Assembly: GCA_039707655.1 (NCBI GenBank)
Contig: CM077672.1
Coordinates: forward strand, 354,560,031 to 354,624,030
Source of the DNA: Elymus sibiricus
Taxonomy: Eukaryota > Streptophyta > Magnoliopsida > Poales > Poaceae
Length of the DNA stretch: 64,000 nt
Direction of reading: 5' to 3'
The translations under genes were made by a program, and so were the position numbers. Below are positions 10,433 through 23,300 of this stretch, piece by piece (position 1 is the stretch's first letter; the number at the start of each line of letters is the position of its first letter). The notes beneath the pieces are model-generated. The model saw only the letters and a list, made by a program, of their open reading frames with translations. It was not told the DNA's origin and did no database searches.

Positions 10433-13400
10433 ATGGCGCCAGCAACTCGTGGGAACCAAGGTCGTGATGGGGAGCCGTCTGATCCTCCACCACCCCCACC
10501 ACCACCTCCACCTCCGGAGGCTTGGCAAGCAGTGATGGCCGCAACCAATGCGAACACTCAGATGTTGCTCAGGTTGCTGCAGGAAAGAGAGCAGGGTCAT
10601 CAAGGTTATCAAGGGAATTTTCAGAATCAGCCTCAGTTCGCAACTCTGAACCAGTTTCTCGCAAATCAGCCCAAGTCCTTCACCTGCTGTGAGCAGCCTT
10701 TCGATGCGGATGATTGGCTCCGTGACATGAACAAGCATTTTGAGTGCAGCAATGTCAGGCCTGCAGACTATGTCAAGTTTGCGACTTTCCAGCTCAAGGG
10801 TCAGGCAGCAGATTGGTGGCAGCAGCACAAGGATTCCAGAGGTGATCGTGTTATCAGCTGGGATGATTTCTGTCGTGACTTCAGAGCTCATCACATCCCG
10901 ACGAGCTTTGTCGAGGAGATGCGTGAGAAGTTCAGGAATTTGAAGCAGGGGAGCAAGTCTGTCTATCAATATAACATCGACTTCCAGAATCTGGCCCGCT
11001 ATGCTAAGCAAGACGTTCCCAATGATAAGGCAATGATTTATCAGTTCAGAGGTGGTCTCAGGGAGGATCTTCAGCCGGGTCTAGTTCTGCAAGAGCCTCC
11101 TGAGTTTGATCAGTTCTACAACATGGCTCTAAAGGTCGAGGCATCTCAGCTCAGGTTGGAGAATTCCAGGAAGCGATTCAGAGACAACAACTCTTCTTCT
11201 TCCAGCTCTCAGATTGTTCCTAAGCAGCAGAAGTATTGGGTTCCTCCTCCTCCTCCGTTTCGTCCCCCTCAGCAGCAGAGGCAGCAAGGTGGTCGTGGTC
11301 CTTCCCACCCACCCAACTCAGGTTTTCAGCAGAGGCCTCAGGCTCCCAAGTCAGCAAATGCTCCTCCTCCAGGCAACTTCCGTCCGCTCTCAGAGGTTAC
11401 TTGTCACAAGTGTGGTCAGAAGGGCCATTACTCCAACAAGTGCAACAACCAGCGGCGTCTTCCGCCTCCTCCTCCTATCAGGCCCCCAGGCAATGCTATG
11501 GTGAAGCACAATCCCAAGGCAGCAAGAGTGAACATGGTGAATGCAGCTGAAGCAGAGGATTCTTCTCAAGTGATCATGGGTAACCTCTTGGTTAATTCTA
11601 TTCCTGCAAAAGTTTTGTTTGACACTGGTGCATCGCATTCATTCATATCATATCCTTTTGCGGTCAAGCATGATTTGCCTCATGAAGAGATGCCTAAAGC
11701 ATTAAATGTTGTTTCGCCGGGAAAGCTCATGAGTTCTCGTTGGATAGTTCGGGATGCCTCTATCAAGATGGGGAACTATTCTTTTCTGGCCTCTCCTATT
11801 GTGCTCGGCAATTCCGATATTGATCTTATTCTTGGCATGGATTTCCTGGCGATGAACAAGGCTTATGTTGATTGCAAAGCTAAAGAAGTTCAATTGACTC
11901 ATCCTTCTAAAGACGTGATCATTTTCGCTGCTCGCGATGACACGATTCGTCTATTCTCTCTCAATGAGAAGGGCGAGATTTCTGCCATTTCTCAAATTCC
12001 CGTTGTCTCGGAGTATGAAGATGTCTTTCCAGAAGAGTTGCCAGGAATGCCTCCTCACAGGCCAGTTGAGTTTGTGATTGATCTCGAGCCTGGAACTGAA
12101 CCGGTGTGCAAGCGTCCTTATAAGCTTGGCCCCGAAGAGCTGAAAGAGTTGAAGAAGCAGCTAGATGAACAAGAGCGTCTGGGTCTGATCAGACCAAGCT
12201 CTTCTCCTTGGGGTTGTGGTGTTCTGTTTGTCAAGAAGAAGGATGGCACGGACCGACTATGTGTCGATTACCGTCCATTGAATAAGAAGACAATCAGGAA
12301 CAAGTATCCACTTCCCAACATCAATGAGCTATTTGAGCAATTGAAAGGTGCCAAGGTTTTCTCGAAGTTAGATCTCCGTATGGGATATCATCAAATCCGC
12401 ATTCGTGAAGAAGATATTCCAAAGACAGCTTTCAGGACGAGTTTTGGCTCCTATGAGTACACCGTCATGTCTTTTGGTCTAGCAAATGCGCCTCCGACCT
12501 TCTCCAGAATGATGAACTATATATTCTCTCCTTTCAAGAATGAGTTCGTCTTGGTCTATTTGGATGATATTCTCGTGTTCTCGGAGACTGAAGAAGAGCA
12601 TGCAGAGCATCTCAGGCTTGTGCTTGACAAGCTTAGGGAACATCGGTTTTATGCTAAGTTCTCGAAATGTGAGTTTTGGCTCAATGAAGTGGTGTACCTC
12701 GGGCATGTCATCTCTGCCGAGGGCATTAAAGTGCACCCCGAGAAAGTTGAAGCAATTGTGAATTGGGAGCCTCCTCAGAATGTCAAGCAGCTTCGTAGCT
12801 TCCTCGGCCTTGCAAGCTATTGCAGAAGATTCGTCGAGAATTTCTCTCAGATTGCTAAACCTCTGTCCAACCTCCTTCAGAAGAATGTCAAGTTTCTGTG
12901 GTCTCCTGAGTGTGACGTGGCTTTCAATACACTTAAACAGAAGCTGACTTCGGCTCCAGTTCTTGTTCCTCCCGAGCAATCCAAGCCTTTCCAAGTATTT
13001 TGTGATGCTTCTCTCCAAGGTCTCGGTGGCGTTCTCATGCAAGACAAGAAAGTTGTGGCTTATACCTCGAGGCAGTTGAAGCCTGCTGAGAAGAACTACC
13101 CCACTCATGATCTTGAGCTGGCGGCAGTAGTGCATGCTCTGATGACGTGGAGACATCTGTTGTTGGGAAGACCAGTTGAGGTGTTCACCGACCACAAGAG
13201 TTTGAAATATATCTTCACCCAACCCAACCTCAATCTTCGGCAGTCTCGTTGGGTGGAGATGATCGAGGACTTCAATCCGAGTATTGAATATACTCCTGGG
13301 AAAGCTAATGTCATTGCAGACGCGCTGAGCAGAAAAGCGTACTGCAACAGTCTTATCCTCAAGCCTCTTCAGCCCGAGCTTTGTGAAGCTTTCCGCAAGC

Positions 13401-14890
13401 TCAATCTCCAGATGATTCCTCAAGGTTTTCTTGCCAATCTTCAAGTCTCTCCGACTCTCGAGGATCAGGTTCACCAAGCTCAACTTCTTGATGCTATGGT
13501 GAAGAAAGTCAAGAAAGGTGTGGCAAAGGGCATTCCCAAGTATAAGTGTTTCCGTGTTGATGACAAAGACACCCTGTTCTTCGAGGACCGTCTGGTGGTT
13601 CCGAAAGGTGATCTCAGGAAAGTTATCATGGATGAAGCACATAATTCCCTCCTCTCGATTCATCCGGGCAGTTCCAAGATGTATCAAGACCTCAAGCAAA
13701 CCTTCTGGTGGACTCGCATGAAACGCGAGATTGCTCAGTTCGTGAACGAGTGTGATGTTTGTCGCAGAGTGAAGGCGGAACATCAACGTCCAGCAGGTCT
13801 CCTTCAGCCTTTGCCTATCCCAGAGTGGAAATTCGATCATGTTGAAATGGATTTCGTCACTGGGTTTCCTAAGTCCAAGAGAGGGAACGATGCCATCTTC
13901 GTGGTCATCGACAAGCTCACCAAAGTTGCCCACTTCCTTCCGGTCAAAGAATCTATCTCGGCAGCTCAGCTAGCAGAGTTGTATACGTCAAGGATAGTTT
14001 CTTTGCACGGTGTTCCTAAGCTCATATCCTCAGATCGTGGAAGCATCTTCACTTCCAAGTTTTGGGATTCCTTCCAGACTGCGATGGGGACTAATCTCCG
14101 TTTCAGCACAGCTTTCCATCCTCAGACTAGTGGTCAAGTGGAGAGAGTCAATCAAATCCTCGAAGATATGCTCAGAGCTTGTGTGATCTCTTTTGGCATG
14201 AAGTGGGAAGATTGTCTCCCGTTTGCTGAGTTCTCATACAACAATAGCTTCCAAGCAAGTTCTGGCAAAGCTCCTTTCGAGATTCTCTATGGCAGAAAGT
14301 GCCGTACCCCGCTCAATTGGTCTGAAACCGGCGAGCGTCAAATCCTTGGTAATGACATGATCACTGAAGCAGAAGAAATGTGCCGTGTCATTCGTGCAAA
14401 TCTCAAAGCAGCTCAGTCCCGCCAGAAGAGTTATTATGATAGCAAGCATCGTGACATGACCTTTCAGATCGATGATTTTGTCTATCTCAGAGTGTCTCCC
14501 ATGAAGGGCACTCAGCGCTTTGGCATCAAAGGAAAGCTCGCTCCACGCTTTGTGGGTCCTTTCAAGATTGTGGGCAAGAGGGGTGACCTTGCCTACCAAC
14601 TCGAGCTTCCTCACAATTTCTCCAATGTGCATGATGTGTTTCATGTCTCTCAGCTCCGGAAGTGCTTCAAGACTCCAGAGCGCACCGTTGATCTCCAAGA
14701 AATTGATCTCCAAGAAGACCTATCCTATCATGAGCATCCAGTTGCTATCCTTGAAGAAACCGAGCGTAAGACTCGCAACAAGTCAATCAAGTTTCTAAAG
14801 GTGAAGTGGTCACATCACTCCGACAAAGAAGCCACTTGGGAACGAGAGGACCATCTCCGTTCCGAATTTCCCGAATTCTTCCGTTCCTAG
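10433..14890 (+). CDS. K Gag-Pol polyprotein (1485 aa), intact
   Basis: This single uninterrupted ORF encodes everything K needs to transpose. In order it has: N-terminal proline run; capsid region ([15 protein letters not shown]); zinc knuckle [14 protein letters not shown] (about residues 324-337); aspartic protease with [12 protein letters not shown] (about 395-406); and RT with an intact YLDD (709-712). RNase H follows ([10 protein letters not shown] about 857, DADALSRK-type end about 960), then an HHCC zinc finger. The integrase has Asp about 1137, Asp about 1200 and Glu about 1236 in D35E spacing. Then come a GPY/F-type segment ([13 protein letters not shown]) and a chromodomain-like tail ([18 protein letters not shown]). 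The ATG at 10433 lies 877 bp after the LTR and precedes gag-like sequence. All catalytic residues I can check are present. The stop is 36 bp before the 3' LTR. Confidence 0.97.
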   Translation: MAPATRGNQGRDGEPSDPPPPPPPPPPPEAWQAVMAATNANTQMLLRLLQEREQGHQGYQGNFQNQPQFATLNQFLANQPKSFTCCEQPFDADDWLRDMNKHFECSNVRPADYVKFATFQLKGQAADWWQQHKDSRGDRVISWDDFCRDFRAHHIPTSFVEEMREKFRNLKQGSKSVYQYNIDFQNLARYAKQDVPNDKAMIYQFRGGLREDLQPGLVLQEPPEFDQFYNMALKVEASQLRLENSRKRFRDNNSSSSSSQIVPKQQKYWVPPPPPFRPPQQQRQQGGRGPSHPPNSGFQQRPQAPKSANAPPPGNFRPLSEVTCHKCGQKGHYSNKCNNQRRLPPPPPIRPPGNAMVKHNPKAARVNMVNAAEAEDSSQVIMGNLLVNSIPAKVLFDTGASHSFISYPFAVKHDLPHEEMPKALNVVSPGKLMSSRWIVRDASIKMGNYSFLASPIVLGNSDIDLILGMDFLAMNKAYVDCKAKEVQLTHPSKDVIIFAARDDTIRLFSLNEKGEISAISQIPVVSEYEDVFPEELPGMPPHRPVEFVIDLEPGTEPVCKRPYKLGPEELKELKKQLDEQERLGLIRPSSSPWGCGVLFVKKKDGTDRLCVDYRPLNKKTIRNKYPLPNINELFEQLKGAKVFSKLDLRMGYHQIRIREEDIPKTAFRTSFGSYEYTVMSFGLANAPPTFSRMMNYIFSPFKNEFVLVYLDDILVFSETEEEHAEHLRLVLDKLREHRFYAKFSKCEFWLNEVVYLGHVISAEGIKVHPEKVEAIVNWEPPQNVKQLRSFLGLASYCRRFVENFSQIAKPLSNLLQKNVKFLWSPECDVAFNTLKQKLTSAPVLVPPEQSKPFQVFCDASLQGLGGVLMQDKKVVAYTSRQLKPAEKNYPTHDLELAAVVHALMTWRHLLLGRPVEVFTDHKSLKYIFTQPNLNLRQSRWVEMIEDFNPSIEYTPGKANVIADALSRKAYCNSLILKPLQPELCEAFRKLNLQMIPQGFLANLQVSPTLEDQVHQAQLLDAMVKKVKKGVAKGIPKYKCFRVDDKDTLFFEDRLVVPKGDLRKVIMDEAHNSLLSIHPGSSKMYQDLKQTFWWTRMKREIAQFVNECDVCRRVKAEHQRPAGLLQPLPIPEWKFDHVEMDFVTGFPKSKRGNDAIFVVIDKLTKVAHFLPVKESISAAQLAELYTSRIVSLHGVPKLISSDRGSIFTSKFWDSFQTAMGTNLRFSTAFHPQTSGQVERVNQILEDMLRACVISFGMKWEDCLPFAEFSYNNSFQASSGKAPFEILYGRKCRTPLNWSETGERQILGNDMITEAEEMCRVIRANLKAAQSRQKSYYDSKHRDMTFQIDDFVYLRVSPMKGTQRFGIKGKLAPRFVGPFKIVGKRGDLAYQLELPHNFSNVHDVFHVSQLRKCFKTPERTVDLQEIDLQEDLSYHEHPVAILEETERKTRNKSIKFLKVKWSHHSDKEATWEREDHLRSEFPEFFRS

Positions 14891-14913
14891 ATCTCGGGAC
14901 GAGATCCTCATGT

Positions 14914-14926
14914 AGTGGGGGAGAGT
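14914..14926 (+). other. K polypurine tract
   Basis: AGTGGGGGAGAGT lies directly against the 3' LTR start (TGTAACAG at 14927). It primes plus-strand cDNA synthesis in LTR elements. Confidence 0.8.
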
Positions 14927-17900
14927 TGTAACAGCCCAAGTGTAATTCTTGCCTTCTTTGTACCTTCCTCATGTGGACCTCTATGTTTTGCCATTGTGTT
15001 GTTTATAAACCTTGCCTCATGGTCATTTCATGCATCATGCCATCATGCTCATCATGTCAAGTGCATCTTTGTTATTGCCATGCTTGTGATTGTGTTGTTG
15101 TGATGTGAGGTGGTGTTGTTGGGAGTGCATGTGATGTGGAGTGAGTGCATGTGTTCTTGTTTGGAGTGCTACTCCCTTCCATCTCTAAATATTCCCTCTT
15201 CTTTCTTATTCAAATTTCCCATGTTAATTAATTTTACTTGCTGTTTTCATCTATTAAAAATGTTAATCATTTCAGAAATATTCTAACTTAAATTCTAAAT
15301 CAGCTCCTGTGCCTTCCTGAAGTTTTTAACACCCTCAGGCATAATAAAACAGAGTGCATCCTATTTAATTATGATTTTATTTATTGCTTCTAAAAATCCC
15401 ATTTTTATTTTTATAAAATAGTATGCTTTTTAGTGACCTCAAAAATATTTTTTTCTTCCTGTCAAAACATCTCTCTCTTACCCAGGTGCATTTTTGTTTC
15501 TCTGGGCCTATTAAATTGTTTAACTGTTGTTTTGCTGAGAGAGAGAGGGAGGAGGCCGATTGGGCTCGTTCTGGCCCATTTGGCAGGCCGAGGCCCAGTC
15601 CCTCGCCCTGACGGTCACCTGCTCCCGTCTTCCTCCTCCGTCAGAGCGTGAGAGACAGAGAGCGCCAGCGCAGCGCCGTGAGCTCTCACGGACGTCGAGC
15701 GCGTCCCATCCGCGCCTATTTAATCCCCTCGGCGTCCGTGCCCCTCCTAGGGTTTCCCCCTTCCCTTCCTCGCCGCCGCCGCCTCCTTCTTCCCTCCCTT
15801 TCTTCCTCCCGATTCGGCTGAGAGCGGTGAGATTCAGTTTCGTCAGGTAAGAACCGAGAGCGCCGGCGTCGAGATCGTCTTCTCCTTCGTCGCCGGTGGC
15901 AACCTCGTGGCGTCCGCGATGCCCGTGGGGATCCTGGCGGCGTCCGCGTTCCATTCCCGGGGCTAGGGGGTGAGGAGCACCTCCGCAGCGCCGCCCCGTC
16001 GTCGCCATCGTCCGCAAGCGGAGCACGTCGCCGGCCATCTTCTTCTTCTCCTCCTTCGCCGTCGCCCGTGTTTCGCGTCACCGAGCACCCCTCGGTGAGC
16101 TCCTCCTCTCCGTGCCCGCTCGCTTCGCGTAGCCGCCTTGCCGTCGTCTCGTCGTAGCGTTCGCCGTCGCCGCCGCGTAGTTCAAGGTTCGGCCTTGAGG
16201 GCCTCGCCTCCTTCCCCCTCGTCGCGAGATGAGTACGGGAATGGACCCGCCGTTGCACCCGCTAGCTCCGCCGCCGGTTTGTAGGGTCGATGGTCGCCGG
16301 AAGGCTCGCCGGCGCCGTCGTTGGCTACTCTGTCTCCGGACAGAGGAAGCTGGTTTAGCAGTGTTATCTGAAGCGACCCCCCTCCTCTGTTAAGTATCGA
16401 TTCAATAGCGCAGTGGTAGCGCACCGCGGGGACGACCGAGAGGTCGTGGGTTCGAACCCCATCCCCGCTCTTTTTATTTTTGTTTTCGGCCCTGGCGTGT
16501 GTGTTCCTGTGCTGGGATCCCATGCGGCCATGGGGGGATCCTGTGTGCCGGCGTCTGTGCGATGTGTGGTTGAGGAGTGTTGTGTGCTGTGTGTGTGTGA
16601 GTGTGTGGCAAGTGGGCCCTGGCCCCACTTGTCATCCTCAGAGGGGCCCTGGTGTGTATGACCAGTGGGACCCCTCCCCTTTTTCTTTATTTATTCTTTG
16701 TATTTTGTTGTATTGTTAGTGTTCTTTCTATTTTGGGATTAGTCCAGATCTGGACCCTGCCATTTTTGGACATGTCCAAATAGGGTAGTTTTTGACTTAT
16801 ATGTGCTTGCGTGTTTTCTCGAATCAGGTTTTGGGCAGTTTACAAAAGCAAAGATATGAGTATGATATATGATTTTGGGGTAGAATTTCCCAAGGATTCC
16901 ATTGGTGCAATTGGTTTGGTCTTTTGAGCAAGTTTGCAAAAATGTCATTTTGTTCCAACATGCCATTTTGTCTTTTTCATATGATTTAATCTATGCAATA
17001 TATGTGAAACTTGTCAACATGAACATGCTAGTGTTTTGTGGGTACTAGGCCTTGGTATTTTTGTTTGGCATCATAATCTTGTGGGTGAGTGGGTTCCTTG
17101 CTGTTTACATGCTAAGATAATAACCCTGGTTGCATGTCTAAAATATTGCTAAGTGTTAAATCTGTTATTTTCTTGCTATGTTGAGATGATGGTTCCCATG
17201 GATGTGTTGGTCCTTTGAGTTTGGAACATGAACATGATTTGTTGTGCCCAGCATGCTCTACTAAATTGTGCTAAGAACTTGAGCTTTAAGCCCTTGCATC
17301 ATATTTAAAATATACTGTCAAGTTGCTATTCTGTTAACAAGTGCCCAGTTTTGCCCTTGCTAATATTTCTAAGTCTGAGAATCTGTTAATATTTTTATGC
17401 CATGAAGAGTGGATGCTACCAAGTTTTGTGTTGTGTTCTAGCTCATGCTCAGTGCTAGTGTTTTGTTGTAGAGGTTGTCCTCTACCATCCTGTTTATTTT
17501 TCATGCCATGAAAGTTGCTGTAGCATATATAAATACTGCTGTCAATATGCCATCAGGTTAACTCAGATTCCAGAAAACTGGAATTTTCACTAAGTCCTAC
17601 AAATCTGTTTCAACATGCCATCTTGTGAGCACTTTTGATATTAATCTATGCTTCCTTTCAAGTTTGTGTAAATATATTATTTGTTAAGCATGCTGTAAGG
17701 TTTCTGTACATGCCTTGGTTGTGATTTAAAACCTGCTGTAGCTCTGGCTATGTGTGTGACAAGATGCCATGTTGCTGTTTTGGAACAGAATGAGTGTTTG
17801 ATTGTTTTGTGACTTGTGGGAGCTATACTCCATTGTTTTGCTTGATCTTTGGCTCCATTCTTGTAGATTTTCATTACCTATCCAGTGGCATCCTTGGAAC

Positions 17901-19976
17901 ACCAAGGTATAGCCCAGGGATTGCCTCATGTTGTGTTTTGTCTTCGTTAACGTTCGTACCTTGCCGTGAGCGTACCGTGAGCTGCGTAACTCCGTTTGCA
18001 ACGTTCTACATATGCATTTGCATCGTTTTTGCATGAAGCATCCATATTTGCCATGATCATGCATGTCCAAATAAGTTATGTTGAGGTTCTGTCCAGAATA
18101 CTAAATAACTTAATAAATGCATGTGAAACATGACTAGCATAGGATTGCCATGCTACATTCCTTAATATGACCATGCATCATCTTGTTTGTGCATTGCACC
18201 TTGCTGTTTGTTTATTTGGTGCTGTTCTCTTTGGGTAGACGCGAGTGTTGAGCCTGAGTACGAGGATTCCGGAGAGTACAACTACGAGGACCCAGCTCTT
18301 TGTCCCTCTGAAGAACCAACAGGCAAGATGATCATACCCGGATCCCGACACTATTTTTGCCTTGCTAGATGTCTCGTTTTTACCGTTATGTTCCGTTACC
18401 TACCACTTAAACTGTCAGCCTCCAAAATTGCCATGAAAGCCTCTAACCTTTCCACTACCTAGCAAACCATTGATTGGCTATGTTACCGCTGCTCAGCCCT
18501 TATCTTATAGCGTTGCTAGTTGCAGGTGCAAGCTGCCGTGTGTCAACATGGTCTTGTTATATCACTCTATTTACTGTTATTTAAATTAATGCACATATAT
18601 ATCTGGCAACGGTGGAAGGCTTGGCCTTTTGCTCGGTGTTTTGTTCCGTTTTTGCCGCTCTAGTTCCGAGTTCCGGTGTTATATTCCATATTTTGCGCTC
18701 CTAACATGCTCGGGGTTGTTATGGGGACCCCCTTGATCATTCGTTTTAGATTAAAACTTGTCTGGCAAGACCCAACATTGGTACTACATTTGCTAACAAC
18801 TTAATAAAATTGCATAGGGAATAGCTACCCCGAGGATAAATTAATCAACCCCCGGGCCAGTGCTCCTCATGAGTGTTGGTCCAAAACGGGCAGACTGCGG
18901 GGCCACCACGGGGAAACTCGAGGTTTGGTTTGACTCGTAGTGTGACCCATCTGTCGTGTCCTGAGAATGAGATACGCGGCTCTTATCGGGTTCGTCGACA
19001 CGTCAGGCGGTCTTGCTGGACTTGTTTTACCTTTATCGAATGTCTTGCGCGTGGAATTCCGGTTTTTCTTCGGGCTATCTCGAGGTTGCGGTTTTCCAGT
19101 GGAATTACCAAGGATGATCACGAGATTCGTGGTCGAGGTTGTTCTCGCGGCGTGTGGTTAGTTTGTGATGGATGAGTTGGAGCACCCCTGCAGGGTTTAA
19201 TCTTTCGGAAAGCCGTGCCCGCGGTTATGTGGCAACTTGGAAATTTGTTTAACACCCGGTAATAGATAACTTGAAGTAAACTCCAATAAAATAAAACCAA
19301 CTGTGTGCGTAACCGTGATCGTCTCTGCTCGTGAACATGATCCGAGAGAGAACACGGTGGGGTTATGTTTTGACGTAAGTAGGTGTTCAGGATCACTTAG
19401 TGATCATGCTACTTCACGATCGTCTTACGTATGCCACCATATTTACATTCATGTTCTCGTAAGCTAGCCACCAAATATATGCTTAGCGCTTGCTGCAGCC
19501 TCACCACTTAACCAACCCCTTACCCATGGCTTACATAGTTTCGGCACCCGGGTTATGAGATTGCTGAGTCCCTGTGGCTCACAGATTACAACAATACAGG
19601 TACAGGTGTTGATGAGAACGTGCCAGATGATGTGACTCAGCTCCAGTGGGAGTTCGACGAGGAGAGTAGACGTATGTACGTTACGTATCCGGACGAGTAG
19701 GGAGCTTCTTGGTGGTGATCCTGGATAGCAAGGCAGTCTTCATTGCATCTTTTATCGTTTGTTTTCGTCCGTAGCCGGACCCTGTCTTCTGGTTGATGTA
19801 TTGAATAATTGTGTGGACTTGTAATTTAGCTTGTGGCGAGTGTAAGCCAACTTTTATACTCATCTCTTCCTACATGTATTGCGATGATTACTGTGCTTGC
19901 TAACGACGAGATGCGCTTCTATCCCCATCGAGGCCACAAGCCTTAATAGGGATAGGACCGCATCTTGGGCGTGACA
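14927..19976 (+). repeat. K 3' LTR (5050 bp)
   Basis: Same length as the 5' LTR, with a constant offset of 10421 bp and two substitutions seen (17638 and 17671). It carries the same TATA-like site (15716-15725), the same acidic segments (18240-18329, 19552-19700) and the same tRNA-like block. It ends GGGCGTGACA, followed by the right copy of CTGGT. Confidence 0.97.
16402..16475 (+). other. tRNA-like sequence with pol III boxes inside K 3' LTR
   Basis: An exact duplicate, 10421 bp downstream, of the tRNA-like block described in the 5' LTR. Because it sits in the 3' LTR, pol III transcription from it would read out into J. Confidence 0.6.
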
Positions 19977-19981
19977 CTGGT
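19977..19981. repeat. K target-site duplication, right copy (CTGGT)
   Basis: Second copy of the 5-bp duplication that flanks K. Confidence 0.95.
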
Positions 19982-20144
19982 CGGGTGTAGAAGAAGTCCT
20001 GCCCTTAGTGGAGCGAGTATAAGTGCCCAGCAAAGTACTGTTGTGCATGATGACCTCCGCGTAATACTCGCAAACACCATCAGCAAGCTGCTCTCGGTAC
20101 ACCTGGTATACGGGGTCATCGCCTCTGGGTAGAGTCGGCGCCAC
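19977..20144 (-). pseudogene. J leader ORF, 5' part, split by K
   Basis: Starting from the ATG at 20144 the minus strand reads MAPTLPRGDDPVYQVYREQ and on to STPDQ at the K junction. It then continues at 4500 once K and one CTGGT are discounted. The ORF lies about 220 bp downstream of the J primer-binding site, ahead of gag. The peptide is not obviously gag-like, and I assign no function. An overlapping frame (20215-19943) is a likely shadow. Confidence 0.5.
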
Positions 20145-20360
20145 ACGTTGCTAAGCAGACGCGGAAAGGTGGAAGGTGCCGGCTCAGGCTGGTGCGGATA
20201 AGGGACTGGAGCCATCTACACTCACAACATAAGCTGGTTAGCATTAAACTATATGCATGCGATGCAACACCCAAGTGTACAATCAATCTCAAATCACTAC
20301 AAAGGCTAAGACTACCGTTTTCTAACGCGTCTGCTGTCTAGGGCGTCCTACAGTCAGTGT

Positions 20361-20373
20361 GGCTCTGATACCA
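20361..20373 (-). other. J primer-binding site
   Basis: The minus strand reads TGGTATCAGAGCC five bases after the CA end of the J LTR. This is a perfect initiator Met-tRNA complement and fixes the LTR boundary and orientation. Confidence 0.9.
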
Positions 20374-20378
20374 CGCGT

Positions 20379-23300
20379 TGTGGCACCCCGGCTCAGAGCA
20401 ACCGGTTTACCTTGCATTGCCAGCCCAGAGATCAAGTCTTCTGGCAATACACAACAACTTGGTATAGAAAACAATCGCTTTATTGATCTCTTAGCGGAAA
20501 CATAGGTTCACATAGTACATGATGAACGAGGCCAAGCGGCACACACGGTGCGGCTGCACTTATGTACATTATTTAGTAGACATCTGCAGGGCCTCGATGA
20601 TGAAAGGGAAGCTACTACGCGACAGCGGAACGACAAGGTAGCGGAACTCCATTCCACAGGGACACTGCTGGGACATGGCCTAGATCGCGACAAACTGCTC
20701 AACGTCAACTCCTTGCACGGCTTCTCCTCCATCTGGCATGATAAGCCAGGTGAGTACTTTGCATGTACTCGCAAGCTCACAACAAACACAACAAGTGTGA
20801 CAAACAACAACAAGGTATTTAACAGATTTAATGCATGAGCATGATATTACTCAACATGAGGTGTGTGTGAAACATTGTCATGGTCCTCGGGACCAACTTA
20901 CCATCTCGGGGTTACCGCGTAACCACCGTTCACAACTTACCAACATGATCCTTACTGGATCACCTTCATACCTCTCATAGTGATCCTCAACCACTATGAC
21001 TGCATGTGCCACCTTGTGAATCTTAGTGTGCAAGTTAATTATATCTGTTGACCCACGGTGTGACCTACTACGAACTGTGTCCATATCCGAGGACGTGGCT
21101 ATCGATAGATTTTACACTCTGCAGAGGTTAGTACACTGTACCCACACTACGGAACTCATGGCCTCATGCTCCCATTCGGGTGGACCAAAGACATTCCGAA
21201 AAAACCAATCTATTGCATGACACTCTCCCGGCCACTCCGATAAACTCCCCTTTGGGCTATGTCCTGGGTGACCCTGGTGTCAACATGTGACACCCGCCAC
21301 CTCTGTGGCTGCCACCGTCGTGGCCAAACATCAACATTGTCCCAAATGGGGACCTCGGTACCATCAAAACTCGGGTCCTCAAGGTTATGACTGCCTATCG
21401 GGCCAGGGTAGCGCCAGAGCACAACCTTCCCTCGTAGGAGGCATCGGCGAGAGGCATGTCAATAGACCGCATTAGGGCCTCCCCATCCAGGCAAGTGTGG
21501 TTGCACTGGTGAGCTCGATTCGGTGGCACCATGACTCGATCAATAGCACGTTCAAGTTGGATTATTATCAAGTTTAACTTGAAAGAAAATGATTCGAGCC
21601 ATAGTGTAGGAATGGATGCACGGGTCACGATTATGACAGGTAAATGCATCATACTACCTTATGAGCACATGACATGATACCTACTGCACACTATCAATAA
21701 AACATGTACCTTACTGCATATTATCAAAATGACAAGAACAAAGTCTATGCAAAAATATCTATATAGCAAGTTATTTTATATAGTGAATAAATGATGAATT
21801 TAATTCAATTAAACCAAGTCATTGCAATGCCATCCTTGTATATGAATGTTGTGTCTTGCCTTGGTTCAGAGGAGTGTCATAGTACTCCTGGTCTTCTCCA
21901 ACACAACTAGGCTCTTCTGAAATTAAATTAAATGCAAAAAGAAAATGTCACATACTACTGTTTATAGCACCAGAAATTCTCAACAGCAAGAAAAATTCTA
22001 AAACTTGGCATACAGAAACTTTGGAATTTTACAAACTAGAAGCAAAAAGAATCATCTCATTTGGACTTATAGGTAAAAAGTTATTGATGGTCAAAGTTGG
22101 ATTAGATCCGGTCAAAATGTGAATTTAAAAGAAAATCCAGAGGCGGACACGTCGAAGACGTATTCAGAGAATACACCTCCACTTATACCGCTTCGCGCGG
22201 GCGAGGGAGAGGCTGACGTGCGGGGCCCGCTGTCAGGATTAAACAGAGAGAGAGGGAAACAGTGACTGGCGGCTCTGTCGCCGGCGTTTCTCTGGTGAGG
22301 GGACGTCAGCGATCACCGGAGAGGAGGGGGATGGGTCTAGCTCATCGAGACGGTCACACACGTACCCGAAACACGAGCTGAGGTGGACTGATGGCGTCGC
22401 GGCGATCCTCTCCAGAGACGGCGGCGGCGGAGCTGATCGGACTCGGCATTTCCGGCGACAATCCGGCGAGCTCTTGGTACCGTCGTGCTCAGGAGGTTAC
22501 TACGGTCTCGAGGGTGGCAGTGGTTGGAGTTGGGGTGGGCTAGAATGAGTGCATGGAGGAGAGGGATCCGCGGCGGTCTCCGGCGAGGTTTGAAGGCCAG
22601 AGGCCTTCCCGGCGTTGCAGCAACTCCTAGAGCTCGATTTGAGAGTGGAGAGGAGGTTTGGGATGGCTAGAACGATCGGGAAGGGGCTCTATTTATAGGA
22701 GGAGGAGGGTCAGGGTTCGGGCTCCGTCGGAGCTGAGCGGCAGGGCGAGCTGGGGACGGTGAGGACTCGGGCGAGCTCGAAGACGGCGCGGGAGCAGCCA
22801 AGCATAGTGCACGCACGCGAGCTCGAGCGCAAGCGCACTAAGTGGGGCATGGGCGCGCGTGCGGTCCACTGTACCGGAAGCTAGCGCCGTGGCCGCTTCC
22901 GGCGTGCGCCCTGCCGGCGACGGGGAGGGTCAGAGAGGGGCTAGGTGGAAGAATGGGAGTGTGCTGGGTGTACTAGACATGCTGTGGTGTCGCGAGAGGA
23001 GAAGTTGGACGGCGGCCGATCGAACCCGACGTGCAGAGCGCACAGAGCGCGTGCATTGCACCCTGCCCGCACGCGGTCACCGCGTGCATTGGCATGCAGA
23101 TGGCTTTCGACGCTGCCACACCATGTCCTAGGTGTTGTCCCTTCGACACTTTGCCAAGAAATGCGCTGGGCTTGCCAAATGGTGCATTGGAGGTGACAAG
23201 AGGGAGCTGCAAAGTTTCTGGACAAAAACTTGCTCCAAGCACTAGGGACAAATGGCTGAGCACTTTGAGCTGAAATTAGGCGTTTAAGCATCACCTAGGA

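Larger units (their letters stand above)
4506..19976 (+). mobile_element. Element K: intact, very young Tekay-like chromovirus with 5.05-kb LTRs
   Basis: K is complete: 5' LTR 4506-9555, primer-binding site 9559-9572, leader, single gag-pol ORF 10433-14890, polypurine tract near 14914-14926, 3' LTR 14927-19976 and target duplication CTGGT. Total length is 15471 bp, with LTRs making up 65 percent. Reading both LTRs side by side I find only two substitutions (7217 C versus 17638 A, and 7250 G versus 17671 A) and no length difference. At a commonly used grass rate of 1.3e-8 per site per year that is roughly 15,000 years, which is a rough estimate. A C-terminal chromodomain-like tail places it with chromoviruses, most like the Tekay group. 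I cannot name the Triticeae family. Confidence 0.95.

Noticed and set aside
12479..13933. 484-codon open frame on the minus strand of K
   Set aside because: It lies exactly antisense to RT, RNase H and integrase. Long antisense frames are expected opposite conserved pol codons, and I see no domain or promoter.
22485..23294. Small ORFs in the J LTR
   Set aside because: Short frames on both strands in a GC-rich LTR promoter region, with no support.
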